A program made the position numbers and the translations under genes. A DNA stretch of 64,000 bases from Aurantimicrobium photophilum (lineage in GTDB: Bacteria; Actinomycetota; Actinomycetes; Actinomycetales; Microbacteriaceae), in NCBI RefSeq assembly GCF_003194085.1, contig NZ_CP023994.1:1240001-1304000 (forward strand), read 5' to 3'. Under the pieces are notes generated by a model, which worked only from the letters and a program-made list of their open reading frames with translations, was not told the origin of the DNA and made no database searches. Positions 35,805 to 44,236 of the stretch are shown here, in pieces. Position 1 is the first letter of the stretch; every line of letters begins with the position of its first letter.

Positions 35805-36587
35805 ATGCGTTTAGAAGGCAAAGTCGCCATTATTACTGGTGGAGCTAGCGGTATCGGTCTCGCGACCGTCAAAAAGTTTGTGCGCGAAGGCGCAAAGGTT
35901 CTCATTGCCGACATCAACCTCGCTCAGGCTGAGGCAGCTGTTGCAGAAATCGACGCCCTGGGCTTCCCCGGCGCGACCGCAGCTGGTCAGGTCAATGTCT
36001 CTATCTATAAAGAGGTCGAAGCAGTCGTGGCACTCGCCGTGAAGACATTCGGCAAGCTCGACATCATCTTCAACAACGCCGGTATTGCTGGCGGTAAGCC
36101 ACTGCTGGATCACGACCCCGAGGTCGACTACATGCCCATGATCCGCGTTGACCAGGACGGTGTCTACTACGGCATCCTGGCTGCAGGTCGTCAGTTCCGT
36201 GACCAGGGCACCGGTGGTGTCATCATCAGCACCTCCTCGATCTATGGCGAGCAGGCAGCAGAGCTGGCCTTCTCCTACAGCGCAGCAAAAGCAGCGGTCA
36301 TTTCGTTCACTCGTTCAGCAGCATACGAACTGGCTGAGTATGGTGTCCGTGCCGTCGCCATCACTCCTGGCCGTGTGGGAACACCGATCATCAACCAGTT
36401 CAGTGACGAGCTCAAGACTCTGTTCGCATCTGAGCAGATGCGCAACAAGCTCACCCTGCCTGAAGAAATTGCAGACACCGTCGCCTTCTTGGCATCGGAT
36501 GAAGCCAATGCCATCAACGGAACTGTTGTTCACGTTGATGATGGCTACTCCGCTTTCAAGCAGCGCTTCGACCTGCCCTCGTTCTAG
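35805..36587 (+). CDS. SDR-family oxidoreductase (sugar operon)
   Basis: 260 aa classical short-chain dehydrogenase. NAD(P) motif ITGGASGIGLATVKKF (TGxxxGxG), NNAG in IIFNNAGIAGG, catalytic Ser in IISTSSIYGE and YxxxK in FSYSAAKAAVI. An Asp (VLIADINLA) after beta-strand 2 favours NAD over NADP. It lies in the sugar operon between the transporter and the isomerase and probably oxidises or reduces a sugar or polyol intermediate. Confidence 0.9.
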   Translation: MRLEGKVAIITGGASGIGLATVKKFVREGAKVLIADINLAQAEAAVAEIDALGFPGATAAGQVNVSIYKEVEAVVALAVKTFGKLDIIFNNAGIAGGKPLLDHDPEVDYMPMIRVDQDGVYYGILAAGRQFRDQGTGGVIISTSSIYGEQAAELAFSYSAAKAAVISFTRSAAYELAEYGVRAVAITPGRVGTPIINQFSDELKTLFASEQMRNKLTLPEEIADTVAFLASDEANAINGTVVHVDDGYSAFKQRFDLPSF

Positions 36588-36606
36588 TAGAGCCAAGGAG
36601 AGCCTC

Positions 36607-37479
36607 ATGACTTCCGCGAACCCCGTGGCATGCCTGATCAATGTCCTCATTGGTGATGCATCACCTGAGGCTCTCCCCAGCTCCCTCGATTCCCTCAAAA
36701 ACCTGGGCTACACCCACGTGGTGTTAGGCCCCATGGATCCTGCAACTCCTGACGCACCCGCCATCAAGCAACTCTTTGCTGAGCGTGGCCTCTCGCCCAT
36801 CACCATCTTCGGTGGACAGTCTCCCGAGACGTCTGTGGGCTCAGAAGACGCTGATGTTCGCGCGGCTGGCCTGGCAGCCATGAAGGCCACGGTGGATCTC
36901 ACGGTTGCCTTGGGCGGAACCCAAATGAACGGAGTTCCCTACGGAGTATTTGGTAAGCCAGATGCGCCAGCACCTTCCGGGTACTTTGCCCGCGCCGCCC
37001 GCGAAGTGGGCAAGGCTGCCGAATACGCTCATGATCGTGGCGTGACCATGACCTTCGAGGTCCTCAACCGTTACGAAACGTCTCTGATCAACACTGCAGT
37101 TCAGGCCATGGACTTCGCCGAGCTCAGCGAATCAGAACACCTCAAGATTCACCTCGACACCTTCCACATGTCCGTTGAAGAAGCAGACATGTTTGCGGCC
37201 ATTACGCACGCCCTTCCTCGCTTGGGATACCTCGAGTTAGGCCAGTCAGGACGTGGAAAACTCAGCACAGGTGTTGTTGATCCTGTTGCTGTCGTTTCTC
37301 ACGCGCTCAAATCCGGCTACACAGGACCTATTGGCGTGGAAGCCTTTACGCGCACAATTCTTCCCGGATTTGTGAGCGATGCTCTGGCTATCTGGCGTGA
37401 GCCCTACACCTCTGGCCTCTCCCTAGTCACGGAGGCGGCTGAGCTCATTGAGCAAGGTGTGCACGCCAGCAAGAACTAA
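36607..37479 (+). CDS. Sugar isomerase/epimerase, AP-endonuclease-2-like TIM barrel
   Basis: 290 aa, same superfamily as hydroxypyruvate isomerase, tagatose epimerase and IolE. Metal-site segments: MTFEVLNRYETSLINT (Glu), IHLDTFHMSVEEADM (Asp, His), YLELGQSGRGKLSTG and GPIGVEAFTRTIL (Glu). Starts at ATG 36607 with AAGGAG; the same frame stays open upstream inside the SDR gene, which is chance. It is the last gene of the sugar operon. It could isomerise the imported sugar or an erythrulose-type product. Confidence 0.87.
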   Translation: MTSANPVACLINVLIGDASPEALPSSLDSLKNLGYTHVVLGPMDPATPDAPAIKQLFAERGLSPITIFGGQSPETSVGSEDADVRAAGLAAMKATVDLTVALGGTQMNGVPYGVFGKPDAPAPSGYFARAAREVGKAAEYAHDRGVTMTFEVLNRYETSLINTAVQAMDFAELSESEHLKIHLDTFHMSVEEADMFAAITHALPRLGYLELGQSGRGKLSTGVVDPVAVVSHALKSGYTGPIGVEAFTRTILPGFVSDALAIWREPYTSGLSLVTEAAELIEQGVHASKN

Positions 37480-37550
37480 AGATTCAACCGCACCACATGA
37501 CTTACTTTCCCTCCACTAATGACCACTGAGACCGAAGATACGAGACGACA

Positions 37551-38579
37551 ATGAAGATCGGAATTCTTACCTCTGGGGGCGACTGCCCCGGATTGAATGC
37601 CGTCATTCGTGGCATCGTACTCAAAGGCTCAGAGGCTTATGGGTTCGACTTTGTCGGCTTCAAGCACGGCTGGCGCGGTGTCGTGGAGGGTAGCTTCATT
37701 CCTCTCGCAGAGGAACACGTGCGCTTCCTCGCTAACCAGGGTGGAACAATCCTGGGTTCCTCTCGCACCAACCCCTATGAGGGACCTTTTGGTGGCCCTG
37801 AGAACATCAAGCGCATGATGCTCAAGCACGGCATTGACGCCATCATCGCCATTGGCGGTGAGGGAACTCTTACTGCTGCACGTCGCCTCTCCGAAGAGGG
37901 AATCAACATCGTGGGGGTGCCCAAGACAATCGACAATGACATTCAGGAAACGGATTACTCATTCGGCTTCACCACAGCCGTGGAGATTGCCACCGATGCC
38001 TTGGACCGTATTCGCACCACTGCAGAATCACACGACCGCTGCATCATCGTGGAAGTCATGGGACGCTATGCAGGGTGGATCGCCCTCCACGCCGGCATGG
38101 CAGCCGGAGCAAATGCCATCTTGATCCCTGAGCACCCGGTCAGCTTGGGACAGATTGCCGAATGGGCACTCGAAGTCCGCGACCGTGGCAGTGCACCTGT
38201 ATTTGTCGTCTCTGAAGGCTTCACCCTCGAAGAGATGGATGAAGCCCACTCTCACAAGGGCCTGGACCCCTTCAACCGTCCCCTCCTGGGCGGCATTGCA
38301 GACATTCTTGCTCCCCAAATCGAAGCATTGACCGGGATTGAAACCCGTGCCGTGTCCTTAGGTCACGTTCAACGCGGTGGTGTTCCCAGCGCCTATGACC
38401 GTGTCCTGGCCACGCGCCTCGGCATTGCTGCCGTTGATGCCGCCCATGACGAACAGTGGGGTTCCACCGTCGTTCTCAAGGGAACAGACATTGAAACCGT
38501 GAGCTTGTCCTCGGCAACCCAGGAACCCAAGTCTGTCCCCGAATATCGTTACTACGAAGCCGCTGCCCTCTTTGGGTAA
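37551..38579 (+). CDS. pfkA: 6-phosphofructokinase, ATP-type
   Basis: 342 aa. Phosphorylates fructose 6-phosphate to fructose 1,6-bisphosphate. Motifs: GILTSGGDCPGLNAVIRG, the nucleotide-site GGEGT and VPKTIDNDIQETD with the catalytic Asp. Gly rather than Asp after the Glu in GGEGT points to ATP, while the Lys of PKTIDND is typical of the actinobacterial group that includes both ATP and PPi enzymes. It sits 71 bp after the sugar operon and 23 bp before the second ring-cleavage module, an odd place for a glycolytic gene. Confidence 0.9.
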   Translation: MKIGILTSGGDCPGLNAVIRGIVLKGSEAYGFDFVGFKHGWRGVVEGSFIPLAEEHVRFLANQGGTILGSSRTNPYEGPFGGPENIKRMMLKHGIDAIIAIGGEGTLTAARRLSEEGINIVGVPKTIDNDIQETDYSFGFTTAVEIATDALDRIRTTAESHDRCIIVEVMGRYAGWIALHAGMAAGANAILIPEHPVSLGQIAEWALEVRDRGSAPVFVVSEGFTLEEMDEAHSHKGLDPFNRPLLGGIADILAPQIEALTGIETRAVSLGHVQRGGVPSAYDRVLATRLGIAAVDAAHDEQWGSTVVLKGTDIETVSLSSATQEPKSVPEYRYYEAAALFG

Positions 38580-38602
38580 TCCCCCACACACAGGAGATCA
38601 CA

Positions 38603-38878
38603 ATGGAATTCCTCGTCAGATTTGAAATCAACCAGCCCGAATCCATGACCGCTGACGAGCGCGAGCGCCTGCGCGGAATCGAACGCGCACGCGCGATGGA
38701 ACTGCGCGAGCAGGGCATCCTCAAGCGCCTGTGGCGGGTACCTGGTCGCCGCGCAGTGGTGGGGCTGTGGGAAGCACCTGATGCCACTGCCCTGCATGAT
38801 GCCCTGGCTTCATTGCCCATGTTCCCCTGGATGGATGTGGACGTGGAAGCCCTCGCCACCCATCCTCAGGAGATGTGA
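38603..38878 (+). CDS. Muconolactone isomerase-like protein
   Basis: 91 aa ferredoxin-like fold of the CatC/muconolactone delta-isomerase family (MEFLVRFEINQPESM, RARAMELREQGILKRLWRVP, LFPWMDVDVEALATHP-type ending). AGGAG precedes the ATG. True muconolactone isomerases act in the ortho-cleavage beta-ketoadipate pathway, which is not present here, so this copy probably handles another lactone or is a structural relative. It overlaps the next gene, a LigA-like subunit (TGATG). Confidence 0.85.
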   Translation: MEFLVRFEINQPESMTADERERLRGIERARAMELREQGILKRLWRVPGRRAVVGLWEAPDATALHDALASLPMFPWMDVDVEALATHPQEM

Positions 38879-39231
38879 TGTCAAGTAAACCTGTTGTTGA
38901 AGGAACCTACGTTTTCGGCATTGAAGACAACCGTCGCGGTTATGCCCTGAACAAACTATGTTCCACATTCACCTCTGCCGAGAACCGTCAGCTCTTTCAA
39001 GATGATGAAGCCGGCTATTGCGACAAGTTTGATCTCACTCCTGAACAGCGCACGGCCATTCTGGAGCGTGACTGGGTGAAGATGCTTGACCTCGGTGGAT
39101 CCATTTTCTACATCTTCAAACTGGCACAACTAGATAAGAAGTCTGTCCAGTATCTGGGCGGGATCTTCACCGGCATGAGCACCGAAGAGTTCATTGCTGA
39201 GCTCAAAGCAGGAGGTCGACACTTTGGCTGA
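38878..39231 (+). CDS. LigA-like extradiol dioxygenase alpha subunit, second copy
   Basis: 117 aa, clearly related to LigA (GYALNKLCSTFTSAENRQLF, DLTPEQRTAILERDW, KMLDLGGSIFYIFKL) but shorter and diverged from the protocatechuate enzyme's subunit at 14432-14830. ATG 38878 has AGGAG five bases ahead; a GTG one codon earlier is less likely. It pairs with the LigB-like gene that follows with an 8-base overlap. Natural ring substrate unknown. Confidence 0.87.
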   Translation: MSSKPVVEGTYVFGIEDNRRGYALNKLCSTFTSAENRQLFQDDEAGYCDKFDLTPEQRTAILERDWVKMLDLGGSIFYIFKLAQLDKKSVQYLGGIFTGMSTEEFIAELKAGGRHFG

Positions 39232-40078
39232 GATTATCTGGGGCCTGGCCACCAGCCACGTTCCCTCCATTGGCGCCGCCATGGACAACGCAAAGACCCA
39301 CGACGACTACTGGAGCCCCCTCTTTGACGGCTACCAGCCCGCTCGTGATTGGATGGCGCACCACACCCCTGACGTTGTGTTGATTGTTTATAACGACCAC
39401 GCCAACGCCATCGACCTGGATTTGATGCCCACTTTCGCGATTGGCACCGCATCCCACTTCCCCGTCGCAGACGAAGGATGGGGACCTCGCCCCGTTCCAC
39501 CAGTTTTAGGACACCCTGACTTAGCCACCCACTTAGTGGAGTCGTTGATTGATGAAGAATTTGATATCACTGTGGCCAACCAACTCCAAGTGGATCACGG
39601 CTTGACCGTACCTTTATCTGTCTACACACCTGAGCCAGGAGATGCGTGGCCCTGTCCCGTCATTCCGGTTTTGGTGAACGTACTGCAATACCCGCAGCCG
39701 ACCGCCAAGCGCTGCTACGCCCTCGGCCAGGCCATTGGTCGAGCCATTCAGTCCTACCCCGACAACATTAAGGTCGCTATCTTCGGCACTGGTGGCATGT
39801 CTCATCAGCTCTCTGGTGAACGCGCCGGGTTGATTAATGAAACTTTCGACCGGATGTTCTTGGAGAAGATTCAAACTGACCCCCAAGCCCTAACCCAGAT
39901 TTCACGTGAGGAATATATCCGTGAAGCAGGCTCCGAAGGCATTGAATTGATTATGTGGCTCGTCATGCGCGGTGCCATGAATTCCAGCATTACTCGTATT
40001 ACGGAGACCTACCACGTCCCTGCATCTAATACCGCAGCAGCGTTAGCCCTGTTTGAGAACTCGGAGAGCCCCTCATGA
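39224..40078 (+). CDS. LigB-like extradiol dioxygenase beta subunit, second copy
   Basis: 284 aa class III extradiol dioxygenase. The predicted iron ligands and catalytic His are kept: TSHVPSIG, YNDHANAI, GTGGMSHQLSG and EAGSEGIELIMW. TTG at 39224 has AGGAGG eight bases upstream and gives the family start LAEIIWGLATSHVP; an earlier ATG has no support. It is not a simple duplicate of LigB, since many substrate-loop positions differ. Together with its LigA-like partner it should cleave a catecholic acid other than, or besides, protocatechuate. Confidence 0.88.
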   Translation: MAEIIWGLATSHVPSIGAAMDNAKTHDDYWSPLFDGYQPARDWMAHHTPDVVLIVYNDHANAIDLDLMPTFAIGTASHFPVADEGWGPRPVPPVLGHPDLATHLVESLIDEEFDITVANQLQVDHGLTVPLSVYTPEPGDAWPCPVIPVLVNVLQYPQPTAKRCYALGQAIGRAIQSYPDNIKVAIFGTGGMSHQLSGERAGLINETFDRMFLEKIQTDPQALTQISREEYIREAGSEGIELIMWLVMRGAMNSSITRITETYHVPASNTAAALALFENSESPS

Positions 40079-40785
40079 CCACATTTGTCCTCGTTCACGG
40101 CGCATGGCACGGCGGCTGGTGCTGGGGTCGCGTAGCCCCCCAGCTACGTGCCGCAGGCCACACTGTCTTCACCCCGTCCCTCACCGGTCTCAGTGACCGC
40201 GCCCACCTCATTTCACCTTCGGTGAACCTGAGCACCCACGTTGAGGACATCGTGCGCATGCTCGACGCTGAGGACCTCACAGATGTGGTTCTCGTCGGCC
40301 ACAGCTACGCCGGCATGGTGATTAGTGGCGTTGCAGAGCAACGCCCAGAACGCCTACGCCTGCGCGTTCACCTCGACGGCTTCCTGCCCGAAAACGGCGA
40401 AGCAGCCATCGACATCCTCCCTGATGTCCCTGCTTCCCACTACCGAGAAGCAGTCAAGGGTCCCGGCTTCGGTTGGATGATCCCACCACGTTCACTCGAG
40501 AAGCTTGGCGTGACCGACCAGGCTGACATTGACTGGCTCACCCCACGCCTGACGCCACAGCCCTTTGGCACTTACTGGGAGAACATTGTGCTCACTGAGG
40601 CCTCAGAGTCAGTTGCCGGCGTCTATATCGAGTGCGTGGACTGGATGCGTGTCTTCACGCGCTTTGCGGAGCGTGCAGCTGCCAAGGGCTGGCCCACTTA
40701 TGAGTTGGCCACCTGCCATGAGGCTATGGTCACTGCACCCAAGGAACTCCTCGAGATGCTCCTTGAGATTGACGCTAGGCACTGA
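40075..40785 (+). CDS. Alpha/beta hydrolase, hydroxynitrile lyase/esterase-like
   Basis: 236 aa. Oxyanion segment LVHGAWHGGWCWGRV, nucleophile elbow GHSYAG (about residue 78), Asp around residue 190 and His in TCHEAMVTAP. This pattern resembles plant hydroxynitrile lyase/methylesterase-like and bacterial salicylate-ester esterases. It overlaps the LigB-like gene (ATGA), so it likely hydrolyses an ester, lactone or C-C bond in the same pathway. Confidence 0.85.
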   Translation: MTTFVLVHGAWHGGWCWGRVAPQLRAAGHTVFTPSLTGLSDRAHLISPSVNLSTHVEDIVRMLDAEDLTDVVLVGHSYAGMVISGVAEQRPERLRLRVHLDGFLPENGEAAIDILPDVPASHYREAVKGPGFGWMIPPRSLEKLGVTDQADIDWLTPRLTPQPFGTYWENIVLTEASESVAGVYIECVDWMRVFTRFAERAAAKGWPTYELATCHEAMVTAPKELLEMLLEIDARH

Positions 40786-40798
40786 GTACGAGCGCTAC

Positions 40799-40843
40799 AA
40801 ACTTCGAGGCCCCCAGACCAGCAGGATGGGGGTTTCGAACTTT
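40799..40843. terminator. Bidirectional terminator between hydrolase and creC
   Basis: 16-nt arms at 40799-40814 and 40828-40843 (core CCCCC/GGGGG and TTCGA/TCGAA, two G-U pairs, one mismatch) lie between two convergent genes. Confidence 0.65.
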
Positions 40844-40851
40844 AAGTGTTT

Positions 40852-42309
40852 CTAGCGCTTGCGGTGAATGGACTTCATGCGCGTGTATGCACCAATGGCC
40901 TCAGGGCCATATTCCATACCGATGCCGGAGTCTTTCCAGCCACCAAATGGGGCAGCCAGGTTAGAACCATAGAAGTTGATACCAACCGAACCTGACTCAA
41001 TACGACGAGCCAATTCAGCACCATGGTTGGGATCTTCCGTGAAGATCGAGCCACCTAAACCAAAGGGAGAATCATTGGCAATGTTGACGGCGTCGTTTTC
41101 ATCCTCAAAAGGAATGACCACGAGGACAGGGCCAAATATCTCTTCCCGTGCCACACGCATCTGGTTGTTCACATCAGCAAAGACAGTGGGCTTGTTGTAG
41201 TAACCACGGGTAATACCCTCTGGCATTCCCGATCCACCCACAGCAACACGTGCGCCTTCTTCTTGACCAATACGGATGTAGTCGGCAACAGTGGCGGCCT
41301 GCTTCTTCGATGCAGAGGGACCGTAAACCGTTGCAGGGTCGAAGGGGTCACCGATAACGGTGTTGCCCACCACGGTCGCAACAGCATCGACAACATCGTT
41401 GTAGATGGAGCGAGGAGCCAAGATGCGAGTGGAGTTGTAGCAGGTCTGTCCCGTGTTGCGCAAGCAGGTGCGGTTGAGCATCGAGGCAAAGTAGTCCAGG
41501 TTGGCATCCGGAAGCACGATGCTTGCGGACTTTCCACCAAGCTCAAGGGTGACAGGGCGTAAGAGGCGTCCGCACTGCTCAGCGAGAAGGCGTCCCACAC
41601 CAGTGGAACCGGTGAAAGCAACCTTGGCCACGAGTGGGTGCTCCACTAGTGCGCCGACGACATCGCGGCCACAGGTGATGAGGTTGAGAACACCTTCAGG
41701 AATTCCAGCAGCCTGTGCTGATTCCATCAGAATGCGCAGATCCAGTGGAGTCTCCGAGGCAGGCTTGATCACGACGGTGCAGCCAGCGATGAGTGCTGGA
41801 GCGAGCTTGACCATGACAAGTGCAACAGGGAAGTTCCAGGGCGCAATGAGTGCTGCCACACCACGAGGCTGGCGAACCACCTCAGTGAACTGGTCTTCCA
41901 CGCCAGGGAAAGGACGCTGGTCGATCTGGTCGACGTAGTCGGCAAGGCCTGCGTAGTAGCGCAGAAGCTTGCCCGCGTGACCGGCAGCCTGACGGGTTTC
42001 GGTGATACCGGTACCGTTTTCGCTGGTGATGATCATCGCCAGACGCTCTGCGCGGGCTTCAAACTCTTCGGCCAGGCGAATCATCATGGCAGCACGAGCT
42101 GGTGCCCCGATGTCACTCCAGCCGGTGCCGCGGAATGCGCGCGAGGCCGCCTGAACGGCAGCGTCAATGTCCTCAACGTTAGAGGCGGGGACAGCTCCCC
42201 AAATTTCTTCGGTGGAAGGATCAACAATCTCGATCTTTTTGTCGGAGCGAGACTTTACCCAGTCACCGTTGATGAAGTTATCGTCGTGGTATTCCTCGAG
42301 CGTGGTCAT
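40852..42309 (-). CDS. creC: Aldehyde dehydrogenase of the alkylphenol cluster (CreC-like)
   Basis: 485 aa NAD(P)-dependent aldehyde dehydrogenase. Blocks: ALIAPWNFPVALVMVKLAPA, KVAFTGSTGVGRLLAEQ, TLELGGKSASIVL (Glu), NTGQTCYNSTRIL (Cys) and APFGGWKDSGIGMEYG. ATG 42309 has AAGGAC before it. By synteny with the cre genes of Corynebacterium glutamicum it should oxidise 4-hydroxybenzaldehyde to 4-hydroxybenzoate. It is the last gene of the minus-strand cluster. Confidence 0.85.
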   Translation of the reverse strand: MTTLEEYHDDNFINGDWVKSRSDKKIEIVDPSTEEIWGAVPASNVEDIDAAVQAASRAFRGTGWSDIGAPARAAMMIRLAEEFEARAERLAMIITSENGTGITETRQAAGHAGKLLRYYAGLADYVDQIDQRPFPGVEDQFTEVVRQPRGVAALIAPWNFPVALVMVKLAPALIAGCTVVIKPASETPLDLRILMESAQAAGIPEGVLNLITCGRDVVGALVEHPLVAKVAFTGSTGVGRLLAEQCGRLLRPVTLELGGKSASIVLPDANLDYFASMLNRTCLRNTGQTCYNSTRILAPRSIYNDVVDAVATVVGNTVIGDPFDPATVYGPSASKKQAATVADYIRIGQEEGARVAVGGSGMPEGITRGYYNKPTVFADVNNQMRVAREEIFGPVLVVIPFEDENDAVNIANDSPFGLGGSIFTEDPNHGAELARRIESGSVGINFYGSNLAAPFGGWKDSGIGMEYGPEAIGAYTRMKSIHRKR

Positions 42310-42316
42310 GATGTCC

Positions 42317-42979
42317 TTACTGAATGACGTCGAGCTTGAGCAGTTCAATAGAGCGGGCAAGCTCTACTTCTGCAATGGCACGTGCTTCGGGGGTGATTAG
42401 CTGGCCATAGATGGTGTCCTCTAAGCGCAGGCGAATCTCTTGAGGAGTCTTGCCAAACCAGAGAGCCGAGAAGGCCATACCGGTGGGCTGGAAGCGCCAC
42501 AGGCGATCAGCATCACGCATGATGGCATCTTCGATGCCGTCATGATTGGGGTCAGTGTCGTGACCGTCAATGATCTTGCAGACAGCTTCGACAACTTCTT
42601 CGCTATATCCGAGTGGAGGCAAGACCTCGCGGGCAATGTTGCATCCTTCAATTTCATGCAGAACACGAACGTCTGACTGCATCGCGTTTTCGCTCCGGAA
42701 ACCCTCGGAGATGATGCGGTCTTCGTCAACGCGAGCCCAGCCAGTGTCGTGGAGAAGGATTGCCAGACGTGTCACGAGTGAATCTGCCTCGGGGTGGTGA
42801 TCCAGCAGCAACTCGGCAAAGTTGAAGGACAGCGGCAAGTGAATGTCGTTAGCGCGGGTGCGCAGGTAGGGGCGAACGGCCACCCAGACGGCGTCGAGGT
42901 TTTCCCATTCGCCACGTGGGCTTGCTCCGTTAGCCAGAGTGGGGATGTCACCGAGGACATGCGTGTATTCCATAGTCAT
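42317..42979 (-). CDS. creD: HD-domain phosphohydrolase (CreD-like)
   Basis: 220 aa. HD-superfamily metal ligands: His in NDIHLPLSF, the HD pair in LAILLHDTGWARV, a further His in IIDGHDTDPNH and Asp in IMRDADRLWRF. In C. glutamicum CreD removes the phosphate from oxidised aryl phosphates after the P450 step. It sits between creC and creE, as expected from gene order. A second HD protein with similar motifs is encoded at 45357-46070. The ATG at 42979 lacks a strong ribosome site; a start two codons later is possible. Confidence 0.82.
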   Translation of the reverse strand: MTMEYTHVLGDIPTLANGASPRGEWENLDAVWVAVRPYLRTRANDIHLPLSFNFAELLLDHHPEADSLVTRLAILLHDTGWARVDEDRIISEGFRSENAMQSDVRVLHEIEGCNIAREVLPPLGYSEEVVEAVCKIIDGHDTDPNHDGIEDAIMRDADRLWRFQPTGMAFSALWFGKTPQEIRLRLEDTIYGQLITPEARAIAEVELARSIELLKLDVIQ

Positions 42980-42986
42980 TTTTCTT

Positions 42987-44231
42987 TTACGCTTCCCCGC
43001 CCGTAATGAGCGTTTTGAGAGGAATGGAGGAGTCTGCTGCCGCATCAGCAGGGATGTTTGCCCCTGCATTGAGTGCGCGGCGAACGGCCATGTAATCACT
43101 GACGTCGTTGACAGCGTCGATGGCCAACAGGGAACCGTTCTTGTAATAGAGAACGGAGAACTTGTCCGCGGCCTGATCACCACGAATCACGGTCTGGTCA
43201 TATCCGGAGGAGAGCCCAGCAATTTGGAGCTTCAAATCTGCTTGGTCTGACCAGAACCACGGAACAGCACGATATGCCTCGCGCTGACCCATCAGAGTCT
43301 TGGCGGCAATCTTGGCTTGGTCCACTGCGTTCTGCACTGATTCCAAACGAACAGTGCCTTCGTGGCCCAGCGGGTGAGGCAAAATCACGGCGTCACCGGC
43401 AGCCACCACGTTGGGGTTGGAGGTCTCGGCATATTCGTTCACCACGATGACGCCGTCTTCCATCTCGAGAGCGAGCTGGTCAGCGAGTTCACCGCGAGCG
43501 GTCACGCCGATACCCACCATGACGATGTCAGCAGGAACGACAGAACCATCAGCCAGCTGAACACCTGTGACTTTGCCGGCATCTCCAATGAGGTGTGAAA
43601 CCTGAGCGTTGAGGTGAACGGTAGTGCCACGCTTTTCGTGAGCTGCCTTGTAAAAGTCGCTAACAATGGGTGACACTGCACGGCCCATCAGGCGAGTGCC
43701 GGACTGCAAGACGGTAACGTTCTTGCCCGCTTTTTGTGCGACAGCAGCTACTTCAAGACCAATGAAGCCACCGCCAAGAACGACGACATTGTTGATGGAA
43801 TCCCAGCGCTGCTTGAGCTCTTTGGCATCGTCGAGGTGGCGCATGTAGAGCACACCATCTAGATCTGCACCATCAACCTTGAGCTTGCGAGGATCTGCAC
43901 CCGGAGTCAAAGCGAGCCTGTCGAACTCGTATGTTTTGCCCGAGCTACCCTTAGCAATTCCGCCGCCAGGACCAAACTCCACGTGCACAATCTGTTCACC
44001 GGTGACCACGCCAATGTTGTTTTCAACATAGAAGTGTTCGTTGCGGAACTCCAAAGATTCTTCATCCATCTCGCCGGCAAGATATGCCTTCGATAGTGGT
44101 GGGCGCTGGTAGGGAGCATATGCTTCCTCACCCACAATGGTGACATCACCGACATAGCCTTCGTCGCGCAGCGACGAGGCTATTTGCATGCCGGCTTGTC
44201 CGGCACCGATGATGAGAATCTTTTCCTTCAT
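42987..44231 (-). CDS. creE: Ferredoxin reductase for the P450 (CreE-like)
   Basis: 414 aa FAD-dependent pyridine-nucleotide oxidoreductase of the putidaredoxin-reductase type. FAD motif ILIIGAGQAGMQIASSLRDE (residues 4-23), NAD motif VVLGGGFIGLEVAAVA, and second FAD motif NVVAAGDAVILPH. ATG 44231 begins MKEKILIIG. It passes electrons from NADH to the adjacent 2Fe-2S ferredoxin for CreJ. Confidence 0.9.
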   Translation of the reverse strand: MKEKILIIGAGQAGMQIASSLRDEGYVGDVTIVGEEAYAPYQRPPLSKAYLAGEMDEESLEFRNEHFYVENNIGVVTGEQIVHVEFGPGGGIAKGSSGKTYEFDRLALTPGADPRKLKVDGADLDGVLYMRHLDDAKELKQRWDSINNVVVLGGGFIGLEVAAVAQKAGKNVTVLQSGTRLMGRAVSPIVSDFYKAAHEKRGTTVHLNAQVSHLIGDAGKVTGVQLADGSVVPADIVMVGIGVTARGELADQLALEMEDGVIVVNEYAETSNPNVVAAGDAVILPHPLGHEGTVRLESVQNAVDQAKIAAKTLMGQREAYRAVPWFWSDQADLKLQIAGLSSGYDQTVIRGDQAADKFSVLYYKNGSLLAIDAVNDVSDYMAVRRALNAGANIPADAAADSSIPLKTLITGGEA

Positions 44232-44236
44232 GATGA

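Noticed and set aside
36148-36606. Long N-terminal extension of the sugar isomerase
   Set aside because: This stretch codes for the SDR in another frame; the isomerase has its own AAGGAG and ATG at 36607.
38603-38878. Part of a beta-ketoadipate ortho-cleavage pathway
   Set aside because: No catechol 1,2-dioxygenase, muconate cycloisomerase or pcaGH genes are in the window; only isolated CatC- and PcaD-like proteins exist.
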